Source: Sphingobacterium sp. B16(2022) (lineage in GTDB: Bacteria > Bacteroidota > Bacteroidia > Sphingobacteriales > Sphingobacteriaceae). From it: 64,000 bases of DNA. The notes under the pieces are model-generated. The model had not been told where the DNA came from and searched no databases. It saw only the letters and a list, made by a program, of their open reading frames with translations. Below are positions 36,708 to 45,762 of the stretch, in pieces (position 1 is the first letter of the stretch; every line of letters begins with the position of its first letter). The stretch is from NCBI RefSeq assembly GCF_012030425.1, contig NZ_JAAUVN010000007.1, forward strand, positions 186,001 to 250,000, written 5' to 3'. A program made the position numbers and the translations under genes.

Positions 36708-36748
36708 AATAAGAGCGGCTATCTTTGGGATAGCCGCTCTTATTTTAT
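36708..36748. terminator. Second tandem terminator, near-copy of the first
   Basis: AATAAGAGCGGCTATC (36708-36723) pairs perfectly with 36729-36744 around TTTGG. The stem core differs from the first hairpin by one compensated pair (T-A in one, C-G in the other). It likely serves the convergent helicase gene. Confidence 0.8.
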
Positions 36749-36760
36749 AAGATGAATCGA

Positions 36761-38641
36761 TTAGTATTTGTTACTAGATTCTTTTCTTTTTCCAGAAAAG
36801 TCTCTAAAACCACCACCATTTCCTTCTCTACGATCTCCACCACGGTATCCACCTTCACGTCTTTCACCGCCACCGCTTCTGCGATCACCACCACCGCGGT
36901 AACCACCTCCACCTTCACGTCTTTCACCACCGCCAAAGCTTCTACGTTCGCCACTTCCACCACGGCTTCTGTTTCCACCACCACGGTTTTCAGTTTTTCC
37001 GTCTCCAGAAACTTCGATACGTACGTTACGACCGTTGAAATCAACGTCTTTAAATCCTTCGAATACTTTTGTTACCTCAGCATCTTCAACTTCAAAGAAA
37101 GTGAATACTCCTTTTAAATCAATTTTACCAATTGATTTTCCAGAAATTTTTGCGTTGTTACAGATAAATCCTAACATGTCTCCACGGCTGAATTCATCTA
37201 CAGAACCAAGGTTCATGAATAAACGAGTAAATCCTTTAGAGCTACCACGTTCTCCTCTTTCACCACGCTCGCCTCTTTCGCCACGTTCGCGGCCATTGCT
37301 GCTGATATCACGTGCTTCGATATTTAAATCATGAGCACCTTTGTAATAATCTAAGAATCTATTGAATTCTAATGAAGCAAATCTTTTTACGATATCTTCT
37401 TTCGATAACGATTCAAAACCTTCCATAATAGCTGGTAAGAATTGATTGATTTGATCCTCATTAACTTCTACATTCTGAACTTTATTGATGATCGTTAATA
37501 ATTGTTTTTCAACAACATCAGCTCCTTGAGGAACTTGTTTACGCTCAAATTGTTTTCCGATAACTTTTTCAAGTTGACGGATTTTGCTTTGCTCTTTAAT
37601 GTTGATCAATGAGATTGAAATACCAGTTTTACCTGCACGAGCTGTACGGCCAGAACGGTGAGTATAGTTTTCAATTTCATCAGGTAAAGAGAAGTTAATC
37701 ACGTGAGTTACGTCGTTTACATCAATACCACGGGCTGCAACGTCTGTAGCAATTAATAATTGTAAACTACGGTCACGGTAACGTTTCATCACTTTATCAC
37801 GTTGTTGTTGAGATAAATCTCCGTGTAATGAATCAGCGTTGTAACCATCTTTAATTAAAGATTCAGCAATTTCTTGCGTTTCAATTTTTGTACGACAAAA
37901 CACGATACCAAAGATATCAGGATTTGAATCTACAATACGTTTGAAAGCAGCGTATTTGTCTTTAGCTCTAATTAAATAATATTGATGTTCAATATTAGCA
38001 TTACCAGTGTTTTTCGTACCTACAGTCATTTCAACTGGATCAGTCATATAGTTTTTAGCTATACGGCGTACTTCAGATGGCATTGTTGCAGAGAATAACC
38101 ATGTTTTTTTAGTGTCAGGAGTTTCTGACAGGATGTTGTTGATGTCTTCTTTGAAGCCCATGTTAAGCATTTCATCTGCTTCATCTAACACAACATATTT
38201 CACTTGAGAGAAATCAATAGCATTACGGCCAATGATATCTAACATACGACCTGGGGTCGCTACTACAATTTGCACACCACGTCTGATTTGACGAAGTTGG
38301 TCACTAATATTTGCACCTCCATAAACAGCAACAACATGTACGTTGTCGAGGTTTTTAGCATATCTTTCTATATCTTTCGAGATTTGCAAACAAAGCTCAC
38401 GTGTTGGACACAATACCAACGCTTGAGGATGTTTCTGAGAAAAGTCTAATTGCTGTAATAATGGAAGACCAAATGCTGCTGTCTTACCTGTGCCGGTTTG
38501 GGCTAATCCGACAAAATCGTCGTTACCAGTCAATAAAACAGGAATGGCTTTTTCCTGAATTTCAGAAGGTTTTTCAAAACCTAATTCTGAGATGGCATTA
38601 ACAATTTCCTCACGGATTCCCAGTTCTAAAAATGGGTTCAT
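36761..38641 (-). CDS. DEAD-box RNA helicase (CsdA/DeaD type) with RGG-rich tail
   Basis: A 626-aa ATP-dependent RNA helicase for ribosome assembly or mRNA decay, often cold-induced. Q motif FEKPSEIQEKAIPVLL, motif I AQTGTGKTAAF (about 47-57), DEAD in VVLDEADEMLNMGF, motif III LFSATMP, motif VI HRSGRTARAGKTG. A linker has five GER repeats (RGERGERGERGERG). A DbpA-type RNA-binding domain (about 470-545, SKGFTRLFMNLGSVDEFSRGD and GKIDLKGVFTFFEVED) follows, then a Gly/Arg tail with many RGG and GERREGG repeats. The tail should increase RNA affinity or phase separation. A long overlapping frame over the tail is a codon-bias shadow. Confidence 0.94.
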   Translation of the reverse strand: MNPFLELGIREEIVNAISELGFEKPSEIQEKAIPVLLTGNDDFVGLAQTGTGKTAAFGLPLLQQLDFSQKHPQALVLCPTRELCLQISKDIERYAKNLDNVHVVAVYGGANISDQLRQIRRGVQIVVATPGRMLDIIGRNAIDFSQVKYVVLDEADEMLNMGFKEDINNILSETPDTKKTWLFSATMPSEVRRIAKNYMTDPVEMTVGTKNTGNANIEHQYYLIRAKDKYAAFKRIVDSNPDIFGIVFCRTKIETQEIAESLIKDGYNADSLHGDLSQQQRDKVMKRYRDRSLQLLIATDVAARGIDVNDVTHVINFSLPDEIENYTHRSGRTARAGKTGISISLINIKEQSKIRQLEKVIGKQFERKQVPQGADVVEKQLLTIINKVQNVEVNEDQINQFLPAIMEGFESLSKEDIVKRFASLEFNRFLDYYKGAHDLNIEARDISSNGRERGERGERGERGERGSSKGFTRLFMNLGSVDEFSRGDMLGFICNNAKISGKSIGKIDLKGVFTFFEVEDAEVTKVFEGFKDVDFNGRNVRIEVSGDGKTENRGGGNRSRGGSGERRSFGGGERREGGGGYRGGGDRRSGGGERREGGYRGGDRREGNGGGFRDFSGKRKESSNKY

Positions 38642-38884
38642 GAATTAATTTATACAATAGGCTCTATTGCCTAAGGCGATGCAAATATAGGAAAATAATA
38701 TTTACAAAACTAATTTATAAGCTAAGTATTTGATATAATGTGTTTTTTGAATGACAAATAAATATTTTTATACGTGTTAAACATAAATAAACCACATTGA
38801 AAAGAATTATTTGGATTGTGAAACTATTTTATAACTATTCTGCTTTTTTGATCATTTGTTAATGTAGACTTAATATTTCAACCT

Positions 38885-38892
38885 TACTTTTG
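38885..38892 (+). promoter_or_regulatory. Possible -7 element of the ECF sigma gene
   Basis: TACTTTTG matches TAnnTTTG and ends eight bases before the ATG at 38901; no TTG at the expected distance. If real, the leader would be very short. Confidence 0.3.
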
Positions 38893-38900
38893 ATAGTAGT

Positions 38901-39515
38901 ATGGATCAAATACCAATTATATATCAGCATTGGCTTCAAGCTATTAAAGAGCGAAATGATACAAACGCTTTTGGAGAGCTTTATCGCTATTGTTGGAAAG
39001 ATCTTTATCAGCATGCTGCCCGGCGGATTTTGGATGCTCAGGATGTAGAAGATATTCTCCAAGAATTATTTGTACAGTTTTGGGAAAAGCGCCATACGAT
39101 CGACATCCAAATGAATCTTCCAGCTTACCTCAAAGGAATGCTCAAGTATAAAATTATAAATTTTTTTAATGCCAATAAAGCTAAAAATAGACTATTGGAT
39201 CATTGGAGTAACCATATTTTTGACTATGTACAACAGCATCCTGAAGAATTGGAAACTTACCTTGCATTAGAAAGATTACTGGAAGAGGAATTGGAAATTA
39301 TGCCGCATAATATGCGTCAGGCACTCTTACTTAAATGGGAGCATCTACCAATTCGAGAGATCGCCCTGCGTATGGGGCTTTCGGAGCAGACCGTGAAAAA
39401 TAACCTGACAGAAGCTTCCAAAAGAATGAGGAAAGCAATAAGTGCAAGACAAAATGTTCAAAATAGCACGCTTAGCGTATTTCTTGTTCTCGTTCTGGAA
39501 GAACTATCTAAGTAA
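38901..39515 (+). CDS. ECF-type RNA polymerase sigma factor
   Basis: A 204-aa sigma-70 family member of the FecI-like Bacteroidota group. Region 2 (about 20-90) has FGELYRYCWKDLYQHAARRILDAQDVEDILQELFVQFWEKR; region 4 (about 125-180) has the helix-turn-helix HLPIREIALRMGLSEQTVKNNLTEASKRM. It is followed by a FecR-type anti-sigma gene and an STN-containing TonB receptor, the standard arrangement in which ligand at the receptor signals through FecR to release the sigma factor and induce the operon. It has only a short hydrophobic C-terminal tail, no extra domain. Confidence 0.92.
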   Translation: MDQIPIIYQHWLQAIKERNDTNAFGELYRYCWKDLYQHAARRILDAQDVEDILQELFVQFWEKRHTIDIQMNLPAYLKGMLKYKIINFFNANKAKNRLLDHWSNHIFDYVQQHPEELETYLALERLLEEELEIMPHNMRQALLLKWEHLPIREIALRMGLSEQTVKNNLTEASKRMRKAISARQNVQNSTLSVFLVLVLEELSK

Positions 39516-39643
39516 ATTTTATGAACTGCAGACAATGACTGCCACCAAAAATATACTTAACAATTCTTTTATAAAACATTAACTATTTCTTGAAGTACTT
39601 TATAGCTTTTTTGCAGACTTATATATAAACAGCAGGCAAAAAA

Positions 39644-40606
39644 GTGAAAAGAAGAATATTTGAATCCCTGATCTACAGATATCAGCAGAACAAAGCTACA
39701 AAAGCAGAGCGTATGTTGGTCGATCGCTGGTATGAAACACTAGATCGGGAAGAAATTCCTGAAAGTGCAATTGATGAGGTCCAATTATGGAATAGGATAC
39801 AACAGCAGATTGAAAATACAACTCCTCAAAAATCATCAATTCGGAAAATGGTCTATTGGATTGGATCTGTGGCGGCTACACTTTTGTTTTGCTTTGGCAT
39901 ATTGTTTTGGAAAAACCAAACCGCTCTGGATACCGTAAAACAGGAAGTGAATGTAAAACCAGGGTACCAGATTTTTGAAACAGGAGTTGCACAACGGAAG
40001 AAGGTATTATTGGCAGACGGATCAACGATCATTTTAAATGCACGTTCCAAAATTAAATTGGATACCGTCTCATACGACAGAAAGGACCGTATAGTAGAGC
40101 TTCTTGCCGGCGAGGCATTTTTTGAGGTTAAAAAAGATCCCACAAAAGCTTTTATTGTTAATACCCAACAATTACAGACAAAGGTATTGGGTACATCATT
40201 TACGGTAAAAAACTACAGCGAATCGGATGAAATATCTGTATCTGTATTTACAGGTAAAGTAGAAGTAGCGGCCGACAACAAGTCATTAGGCACATTGGAG
40301 CGCGGCGGACAGATTCGTTACACCAAAAATAACCACAGCAGTAACCAAGAGACTTTTGACCTGACTATACGTAATAGTTGGATTGAGGGAAAGATTTACC
40401 TAAAGCAAAGCAGTTTTGCAGAATTGGCATTAGCAGTTAAAAATATCTACAATGTAGATCTGAAAGCCGGCGATGATCAGATTGCCCGACAGCGTTATAG
40501 CATGCCGATATCGAAACAGCTCTCTTGGTCAGCAACCTTGGAAAGTATAAAAGCTGTCCACCATAACAAGTCTAGGAAGGAGGGGAGTACGGTGCATATC
40601 TATTAA
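39644..40606 (+). CDS. FecR-family anti-sigma factor
   Basis: A 320-aa inner-membrane regulator. The N-terminal cytoplasmic part (about 1-65) would bind the sigma factor; one membrane helix (about 70-88, MVYWIGSVAATLLFCFGIL) follows; the FecR periplasmic domain (about 100-225) has RKKVLLADGSTIILNARSKIKLD and GEAFFEVKKDPTKAFIVNTQ; the C-terminal DUF4974-like domain has FAELALAVKNIYNVDLKAG. The start codon is GTG (39644), the only one giving a full-length N-terminus. It lies between the sigma gene and the receptor, and pairs with the receptor's STN domain. Confidence 0.92.
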   Translation: MKRRIFESLIYRYQQNKATKAERMLVDRWYETLDREEIPESAIDEVQLWNRIQQQIENTTPQKSSIRKMVYWIGSVAATLLFCFGILFWKNQTALDTVKQEVNVKPGYQIFETGVAQRKKVLLADGSTIILNARSKIKLDTVSYDRKDRIVELLAGEAFFEVKKDPTKAFIVNTQQLQTKVLGTSFTVKNYSESDEISVSVFTGKVEVAADNKSLGTLERGGQIRYTKNNHSSNQETFDLTIRNSWIEGKIYLKQSSFAELALAVKNIYNVDLKAGDDQIARQRYSMPISKQLSWSATLESIKAVHHNKSRKEGSTVHIY

Positions 40607-40621
40607 TTCAGGAATGAAAAA

Positions 40622-40678
40622 AGAGCTGACGACTGCCATCGTCAACTCTGGATCCTATAGCATCTATAAGGTGCTATA
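40622..40678 (+). promoter_or_regulatory. Two stem-loops between FecR and the receptor gene
   Basis: AGAGCTGACGA (40622-40632) pairs with TCGTCAACTCT (40639-40649) with one mismatch; TATAGCA (40656-40662) pairs with TGCTATA (40672-40678). They fill the 121-base gap. Neither has a T-run, so they may be processing or stability elements. Confidence 0.5.
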
Positions 40679-40727
40679 AATAACATATACAAAAACTTAC
40701 AGAGCTATTATATACGCATACAAATTT

Positions 40728-43700
40728 ATGAAATACGTTACGAAAAACAATATTAAGTTTATGATCAAGTCATCATTGGTGGGACTACTTCTTTTAATCG
40801 TATCGGCAGAAATGCTTTTAGCATCAGGTGCATACGGCCAGTTGCTCAATAGAAAGATTTCAGTTTCTTTTAATGAATCTAATATTCCAGCAGCTTTCGA
40901 GCAATTGGAATCGCAAAATATACATATTGCCTTTGATGCCAATAAATATAATCTGTCAAAGGAAAAAGTGAATGCCAAAATTTTTAAAAATAGCAGTATA
41001 GGAGAAGTAGTGCGCTACCTTCTTAGGGGTACAGATCTGATACCTCAAGATAATGGGGTCTATATTACATTGGTCAAAAAACCAATACAGCAGGTAGGAC
41101 GCATTTCTGGGAAAGTAATTGATGATCGAGGTCAGTTGTTGGCTAATGCTAGCATTAAGTTGGTCGGAACCAATAAGACGACACAGAGCAGTATTGATGG
41201 TAGTTATATTTTAACCGCTGTATCGGGGACTTATGTCTTGGAAGTCAGTCATCTATCTTATCAGACACAGCGCATAGAAGGCGTGAAAATAGAGGACGGA
41301 GAACTTACAGCATTAAATATTGCTATGAAAACGCAGACCAATAAGTTGGAAACGGCGGTCGTTAGTGTGTCGTTTAAAAAAGCATCTGTAGCAGGACTGT
41401 ATGCCGCACAAAAGAACGCTGCCTCGGTGACTGATGGTATATCTGCCGAGCAGATTGCACGTACACCGGACAATGATATGGGGCAGGTGCTAAAGCGCGT
41501 TACTGGATTGACGACCGTCAACAATAGAAATGTGATTGTGCGGGGTATGTCCGATCGTTACAATCAAGCCATGTTGGATGGGGTAGTCATCCCAAGTACT
41601 TCGCAGAATAGACGTGATTTTTCTTTTGATATTATCCCAACAGAGATGGTAAGCTCGGTGGTGGTCAATAAAACGGCAACACCGGATGTGTCCGCTGAAT
41701 TTTCGGGCGGACAGGTTTCTATTAATACGTTAGATATCCCGGATAAGGATTTTACCACAATACAATATGGCGTTGGAGGAAATTCCCGCACAACAGGAAA
41801 AGACTTTTATCGCCTTGGTGAACGGCATACCAGCGAATATTTTGGTTTTAATCATTCCTCTTCGAAGCAGCCCGAAGGGATACAGCCTTGGTTTTGGAAT
41901 GGAGAAGCAAGACGTCTAGATGCTCCTCCAGGATATATATTGAACGACCAAAAATTGAATGAAGAATTTTTAATGCCAGGTTCAAATCTCAAGTACAATG
42001 ACATTGATGCAATAGCCCAGTCCAAACAGGTTAACGCAGATGCGATGAAATTATATCGCTACAAGGCCAATCCTAATCAAAATTTAAGGTTTGCATTGGG
42101 AAGGCGGTATAATTTTTCAAATGGATTACTGTTCGGCTTCTCTGCTTCTGCTAATATTCGAAATGAACAAAATATTGTCGCCTTTAATAATGTGCGAGGA
42201 TCTGGTATCATTAATGGGTATGGAGAGAAGCAACATATGATAGAAAGTGATACGATCGGTCAGAATGGTGCAGGAACCTCCTATCGCTTTAATAGTAGTA
42301 GCGGATTGGTGGCGAATTTTGGACTAAAAGGACAGGATTTTAAGCTCGCATTTAAAAATATGTACGCTCGGACTTTTAACAATAATTATAGTGAAAATAT
42401 CCGGTCAACCTTTACAAATTTAAATAACCCTCCGACCAAAAATCAATATCAATTACCTGAAGCAATGTCTTTGCAGCAGCATCAGTTAAGCGGTGAATAT
42501 CAGTTGCCGTGGAAAATCAAGGTTGAGGGTATGTTTGCCTATAATAGAATCAAGCAACAGATTTTGGATGAACGTAAATTGCGATATGGATTAACGACAA
42601 TATTAGACGGGAATTATATGTTTCAAAGTCCTAATTTATTAAGTCTTTCTAACTGGTCTAACCATTCCGAAACGGGTTTTGATTCCCGCATGTGGACTGA
42701 GATTAATGAAAATGATTTTAACTGGGCAATGGCATTTTCTCGAGTCTTTGGTGAAGGAAAATCCGTTAGCACTTTGGTTAAGGCTGGATATCAAGGCTGG
42801 AAAAAAAATCGTAATCTTTCGGTTTTTCGTTTGTTGCCATTTACCCGCTCTTATATGCCCGATGATCCTTCTAAATCGGCACCTGCTATTGAAAAACCTT
42901 ATGATATATTGTTCTCTCCAGAAACTATCGGAAACGGAGTTGGTCAAGCTTATTATTATCCTGAGCCTATCGGTGGTAATGTTTATGATGGTGATATGAG
43001 TTCACATGCAGGGTATCTAATGTTGGATCAGAAATTTTGGAATAAGCTAAGATTAGTCTATGGATTCCGTGCCGAATACTACAATCTGTTAAATCGTCAG
43101 GATGAAATGTTTAGAAAGCAGAATGGCGATCCAGATGCAGATAACAATAAATTACTATTGTATAAACTGATGATTCGTGAAAATAATTGGAAAGTTCTAC
43201 CGTCCATTAATGCAACTTATAGTGTAACCAATACCTTTAATGTGAGAGGAAGTTATTCAAAGACGGCCATTCGTCCAGACTTTAGGGAGTCAGGTTTTTT
43301 TGGATTTTATGACTTTGAATTGGATGCTATTGTTTCAGGGGATAATGTCGAATCAACTTTTATCGATAATGTTGATCTGCGATTGGAATGGTATCCAAGT
43401 CCTGGTGAAATTATATCCTTAACCGGATTTTATAAATATTTAGATAAGCCAATAGAACTGATTGAAAATGAAGATGTAAGTCCCGGAACTGCGTATGTTT
43501 TCAATAATATGGAGTCAGCAAAAAACATGGGGTTGGAATTTGAAATTCGTAAAAACTTGAGTTTTATTGGTGAGGCCGATTGGCTATCTAAAGCTTTTCT
43601 AAATGCCAATGGGACATTATTGAAATCTGAAGTTAATGCATTAAGTCAGTGGAGACATAAGTTGGTAGATGATCGTACAATTGCAGAACGCGAAAAAGAA

Positions 43701-44132
43701 AGAGCGCCTAATCAAGATCGTCCACTAATGGGACAATCACCTTGGTTGTTGAATCTTGGTGTAGGTTATTGGGGTGATAGTTTTGGTATAACAGCAAGCT
43801 ATAATCATAGAGGCTATCGTACAAATACGGCCTCCTTCAACCCAAATAGGGTAGAGTATGAACTTGCGCCAAGACAGGTTGATTTTCAGGTGTATAAACG
43901 GTTTTTGAAACAGAAATTGGAAGTGAAATTTAATGCTGCCAATCTTCTGGATGAATGGACAAGGTATTATCAAAATCAATCAGCGTATAGTAATTCTCAA
44001 GGAGAAAAAGGAGAAATAATTTATGAGCTTGTTAAAGGAGATAATAAGTACAATAGGGCGGACGATGATATCATTACTTACCGAAGAAAAGATGGTCGAA
44101 GATTTAATCTTTCAGTGACCTATAATTTTTAA
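40728..44132 (+). CDS. TonB-dependent receptor with STN domain (locus B)
   Basis: A 1134-aa outer-membrane receptor. After the signal segment (about 13-35) comes an STN domain (about 42-120, ISVSFNESNIPAAFEQLESQNIHIAFDANKYNL), then a carboxypeptidase-regulatory-like domain (about 125-205), a plug with GQVLKRVTGLTTVNNRNVIVRG, MSDRYNQAMLDGVVIPS and SAEFSGGQVSINTLD, and a barrel ending in VTYNF. The plug type is the same non-SusC class as the locus A receptor, but with the STN domain added. This fits control by the adjacent ECF/FecR pair, and it pairs with the beta-helix lipoprotein downstream. Substrate unknown. Confidence 0.92.
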   Translation: MKYVTKNNIKFMIKSSLVGLLLLIVSAEMLLASGAYGQLLNRKISVSFNESNIPAAFEQLESQNIHIAFDANKYNLSKEKVNAKIFKNSSIGEVVRYLLRGTDLIPQDNGVYITLVKKPIQQVGRISGKVIDDRGQLLANASIKLVGTNKTTQSSIDGSYILTAVSGTYVLEVSHLSYQTQRIEGVKIEDGELTALNIAMKTQTNKLETAVVSVSFKKASVAGLYAAQKNAASVTDGISAEQIARTPDNDMGQVLKRVTGLTTVNNRNVIVRGMSDRYNQAMLDGVVIPSTSQNRRDFSFDIIPTEMVSSVVVNKTATPDVSAEFSGGQVSINTLDIPDKDFTTIQYGVGGNSRTTGKDFYRLGERHTSEYFGFNHSSSKQPEGIQPWFWNGEARRLDAPPGYILNDQKLNEEFLMPGSNLKYNDIDAIAQSKQVNADAMKLYRYKANPNQNLRFALGRRYNFSNGLLFGFSASANIRNEQNIVAFNNVRGSGIINGYGEKQHMIESDTIGQNGAGTSYRFNSSSGLVANFGLKGQDFKLAFKNMYARTFNNNYSENIRSTFTNLNNPPTKNQYQLPEAMSLQQHQLSGEYQLPWKIKVEGMFAYNRIKQQILDERKLRYGLTTILDGNYMFQSPNLLSLSNWSNHSETGFDSRMWTEINENDFNWAMAFSRVFGEGKSVSTLVKAGYQGWKKNRNLSVFRLLPFTRSYMPDDPSKSAPAIEKPYDILFSPETIGNGVGQAYYYPEPIGGNVYDGDMSSHAGYLMLDQKFWNKLRLVYGFRAEYYNLLNRQDEMFRKQNGDPDADNNKLLLYKLMIRENNWKVLPSINATYSVTNTFNVRGSYSKTAIRPDFRESGFFGFYDFELDAIVSGDNVESTFIDNVDLRLEWYPSPGEIISLTGFYKYLDKPIELIENEDVSPGTAYVFNNMESAKNMGLEFEIRKNLSFIGEADWLSKAFLNANGTLLKSEVNALSQWRHKLVDDRTIAEREKERAPNQDRPLMGQSPWLLNLGVGYWGDSFGITASYNHRGYRTNTASFNPNRVEYELAPRQVDFQVYKRFLKQKLEVKFNAANLLDEWTRYYQNQSAYSNSQGEKGEIIYELVKGDNKYNRADDDIITYRRKDGRRFNLSVTYNF

Positions 44133-44152
44133 AATTATAAAAATAACTGCGC

Positions 44153-44298
44153 GAGGCAGCTTCATGCCTCCCTAAAAAAATTGCACATGAGTTCCGAGTT
44201 TGTCCAAGTCGCACAACAGGAAAATAAAATAGAAGCAAAATAGGGGGGAATGAAAACAACTATGCAAACTTATGAAATGCTATCCCATAGGGATGCAT
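44153..44298 (+). promoter_or_regulatory. Hairpins in the 217-base gap before the locus B lipoprotein
   Basis: GAGGCA (44153-44158) pairs with TGCCTC (44165-44170), followed by an A-run; ATGCTATCCC pairs with GGGATGCAT (44277-44298) with one bulge. No -7 box was found in the gap, so the lipoprotein may be co-transcribed with the receptor and separated by these structures. Confidence 0.45.
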
Positions 44299-44349
44299 AG
44301 TCTAAAAAATGATCTTGTGATGGCAAAACTAGTAATTATTTAACATAAA

Positions 44350-45705
44350 ATGAAAAAAATCTTAACAGTAGCAAGTGTATGCGCAATCGCATTGGCTTCT
44401 TGTAACAAAGACAACGTAGGACCTAATTCAGATTTGAATGCTGGTTTGCCAAACAAACCTCAAGCAACTATTCCAACAGATGCCTCAGGTATTATTACCA
44501 AGACAACTCTTTCTGCGGATACCGTATGGAAAATTGATGGTGTAGCTTTTGTAAAACCAGGGGCAACATTAACTATTCAACCAGGTACGTACATTACTTC
44601 TGGTGTAACTAAAGCATATAATGATCAGATTACCGGATTGACACAAAATATCAAAGGAGTTTTGGTTGTTCCTAAAATGGCCAAATTGATTGCCAATGGT
44701 ACTGCCGCTGCACCTATTGTATTTACTTCTCCGAATGCTGCTAACTCTCGTAATCCAGGTGATTTTGGTGGTGTTGTATTACTGGGTAGCGCAACCACAA
44801 ATCAAGCTGCAACAAAAAGAATCGAAGGAATTCCTCAACCCGTAGGCGTAGATGTGACTTATGGTGGTACAAATGCAGCAGATAATTCAGGCTCATTAAA
44901 ATATGTACGTATTGAGTTTGCTGGTTACAATTTAACTGCCGACAATGAAATCAACGGATTGACTTTAGGTGGCGTTGGTACGGGTACTACGTTAGAAAAC
45001 ATTCAAGTATCTTGGGGTAAAGATGATGGTTTTGAGTTCTTTGGAGGTACCGTCAATGCGAAATACTTAGTAGCATTATCAAATGACGATGATGATTTTG
45101 ATTTTGATCATGGTTATACCGGAACAATCCAATATGCTTTATCATTGAAAGATCCTAATTCTACAAACAGTCTATCAGGCGGTAACTCTGATTCGAATGG
45201 TTTGGAGTCTGATAATGAAGGTACAGCTCCATATGCTCAAACACCTAAAACACGCCCAGTTTTGAAAAATCTCACATTCTTGGGTATTAAAGATGTTACT
45301 GTAGCCGGTACTAAATTGAAATTTGGTAACCGTTGGAGAAGAGCTTCAGAGTATGATATTCAAAACTCGATTATCGCAGGTTATGCAACAGGTGCCGCAT
45401 TTCAAGACGGTGCAACAGGTACATTTACTGGAAATGTCGTTCATGCATACACTGCAGCTTTCAGTGGTGCTACTCCGACAGGAAACCAAACAAATGTGTC
45501 AACAGATGCTACAACTTATTTGAAATTGGCCGGTGCTGCTAATATCTTTTATCCGACATCATCTACATTTAATCCTGCTGTGTTAAGACCGTTGTCGACT
45601 TCACCGGCATATGGTAATGGAACTACAACTTATAGTGGTGCTTTCCATCCAACAAATCCAGTTTGGACTGCGGGCTGGGCTCAATTCGCTCCCAAAACTT
45701 ATTAA
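44350..45705 (+). CDS. Predicted beta-helix lipoprotein, partner of a TonB receptor (locus B)
   Basis: A 451-aa lipoprotein (leader CAIALASC, then NKDN). It is a paralogue of the locus A lipoprotein: GATLTIQPGTYITSG, ANGTAAAPIVFTSP, GGVVLLGSA, GGTNAADNSGSLKYVRIEFAGYN, TLENIQVSWGKDDGFEFFGG and VNAKYLVALSNDDDDFDFDHGYTGTI align with it block by block. The rungs are those of a right-handed beta-helix. Compared with A it has longer loops before the Asp-rich turn and in the C-terminal third. It follows the locus B receptor, the reverse of the order in locus A. A surface role in ligand capture is inferred. Confidence 0.85.
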   Translation: MKKILTVASVCAIALASCNKDNVGPNSDLNAGLPNKPQATIPTDASGIITKTTLSADTVWKIDGVAFVKPGATLTIQPGTYITSGVTKAYNDQITGLTQNIKGVLVVPKMAKLIANGTAAAPIVFTSPNAANSRNPGDFGGVVLLGSATTNQAATKRIEGIPQPVGVDVTYGGTNAADNSGSLKYVRIEFAGYNLTADNEINGLTLGGVGTGTTLENIQVSWGKDDGFEFFGGTVNAKYLVALSNDDDDFDFDHGYTGTIQYALSLKDPNSTNSLSGGNSDSNGLESDNEGTAPYAQTPKTRPVLKNLTFLGIKDVTVAGTKLKFGNRWRRASEYDIQNSIIAGYATGAAFQDGATGTFTGNVVHAYTAAFSGATPTGNQTNVSTDATTYLKLAGAANIFYPTSSTFNPAVLRPLSTSPAYGNGTTTYSGAFHPTNPVWTAGWAQFAPKTY

Positions 45706-45718
45706 TACTTATTTTCTT

Positions 45719-45749
45719 AAGTGAGCCATTTTTATGGCTCACTTCTTTT
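45719..45749 (+). terminator. Terminator-like hairpin between the locus B lipoprotein genes
   Basis: AAGTGAGCCAT (45719-45729) pairs with ATGGCTCACTT (45734-45744) around TTTT, followed by CTTTTAA. It may partially terminate transcription into the next lipoprotein gene. Confidence 0.65.
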
Positions 45750-45762
45750 AATTAACAGACAT

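Noticed and set aside
36745..37044. 99-codon frame over the helicase tail
   Set aside because: Shadow of the Gly/Arg repeat, produced by biased codons.
38860..39584. Pairs of TAA words 11 or 22 bp apart upstream of the sigma (38860/38871) and FecR (39558/39580) genes
   Set aside because: Only two units each; this is expected by chance in AT-rich DNA and is much weaker than the five-unit array at 25856.
45721..45762. GTG start extending the locus B lipoprotein
   Set aside because: It would be inside the terminator stem and put 14 residues before the signal peptide.
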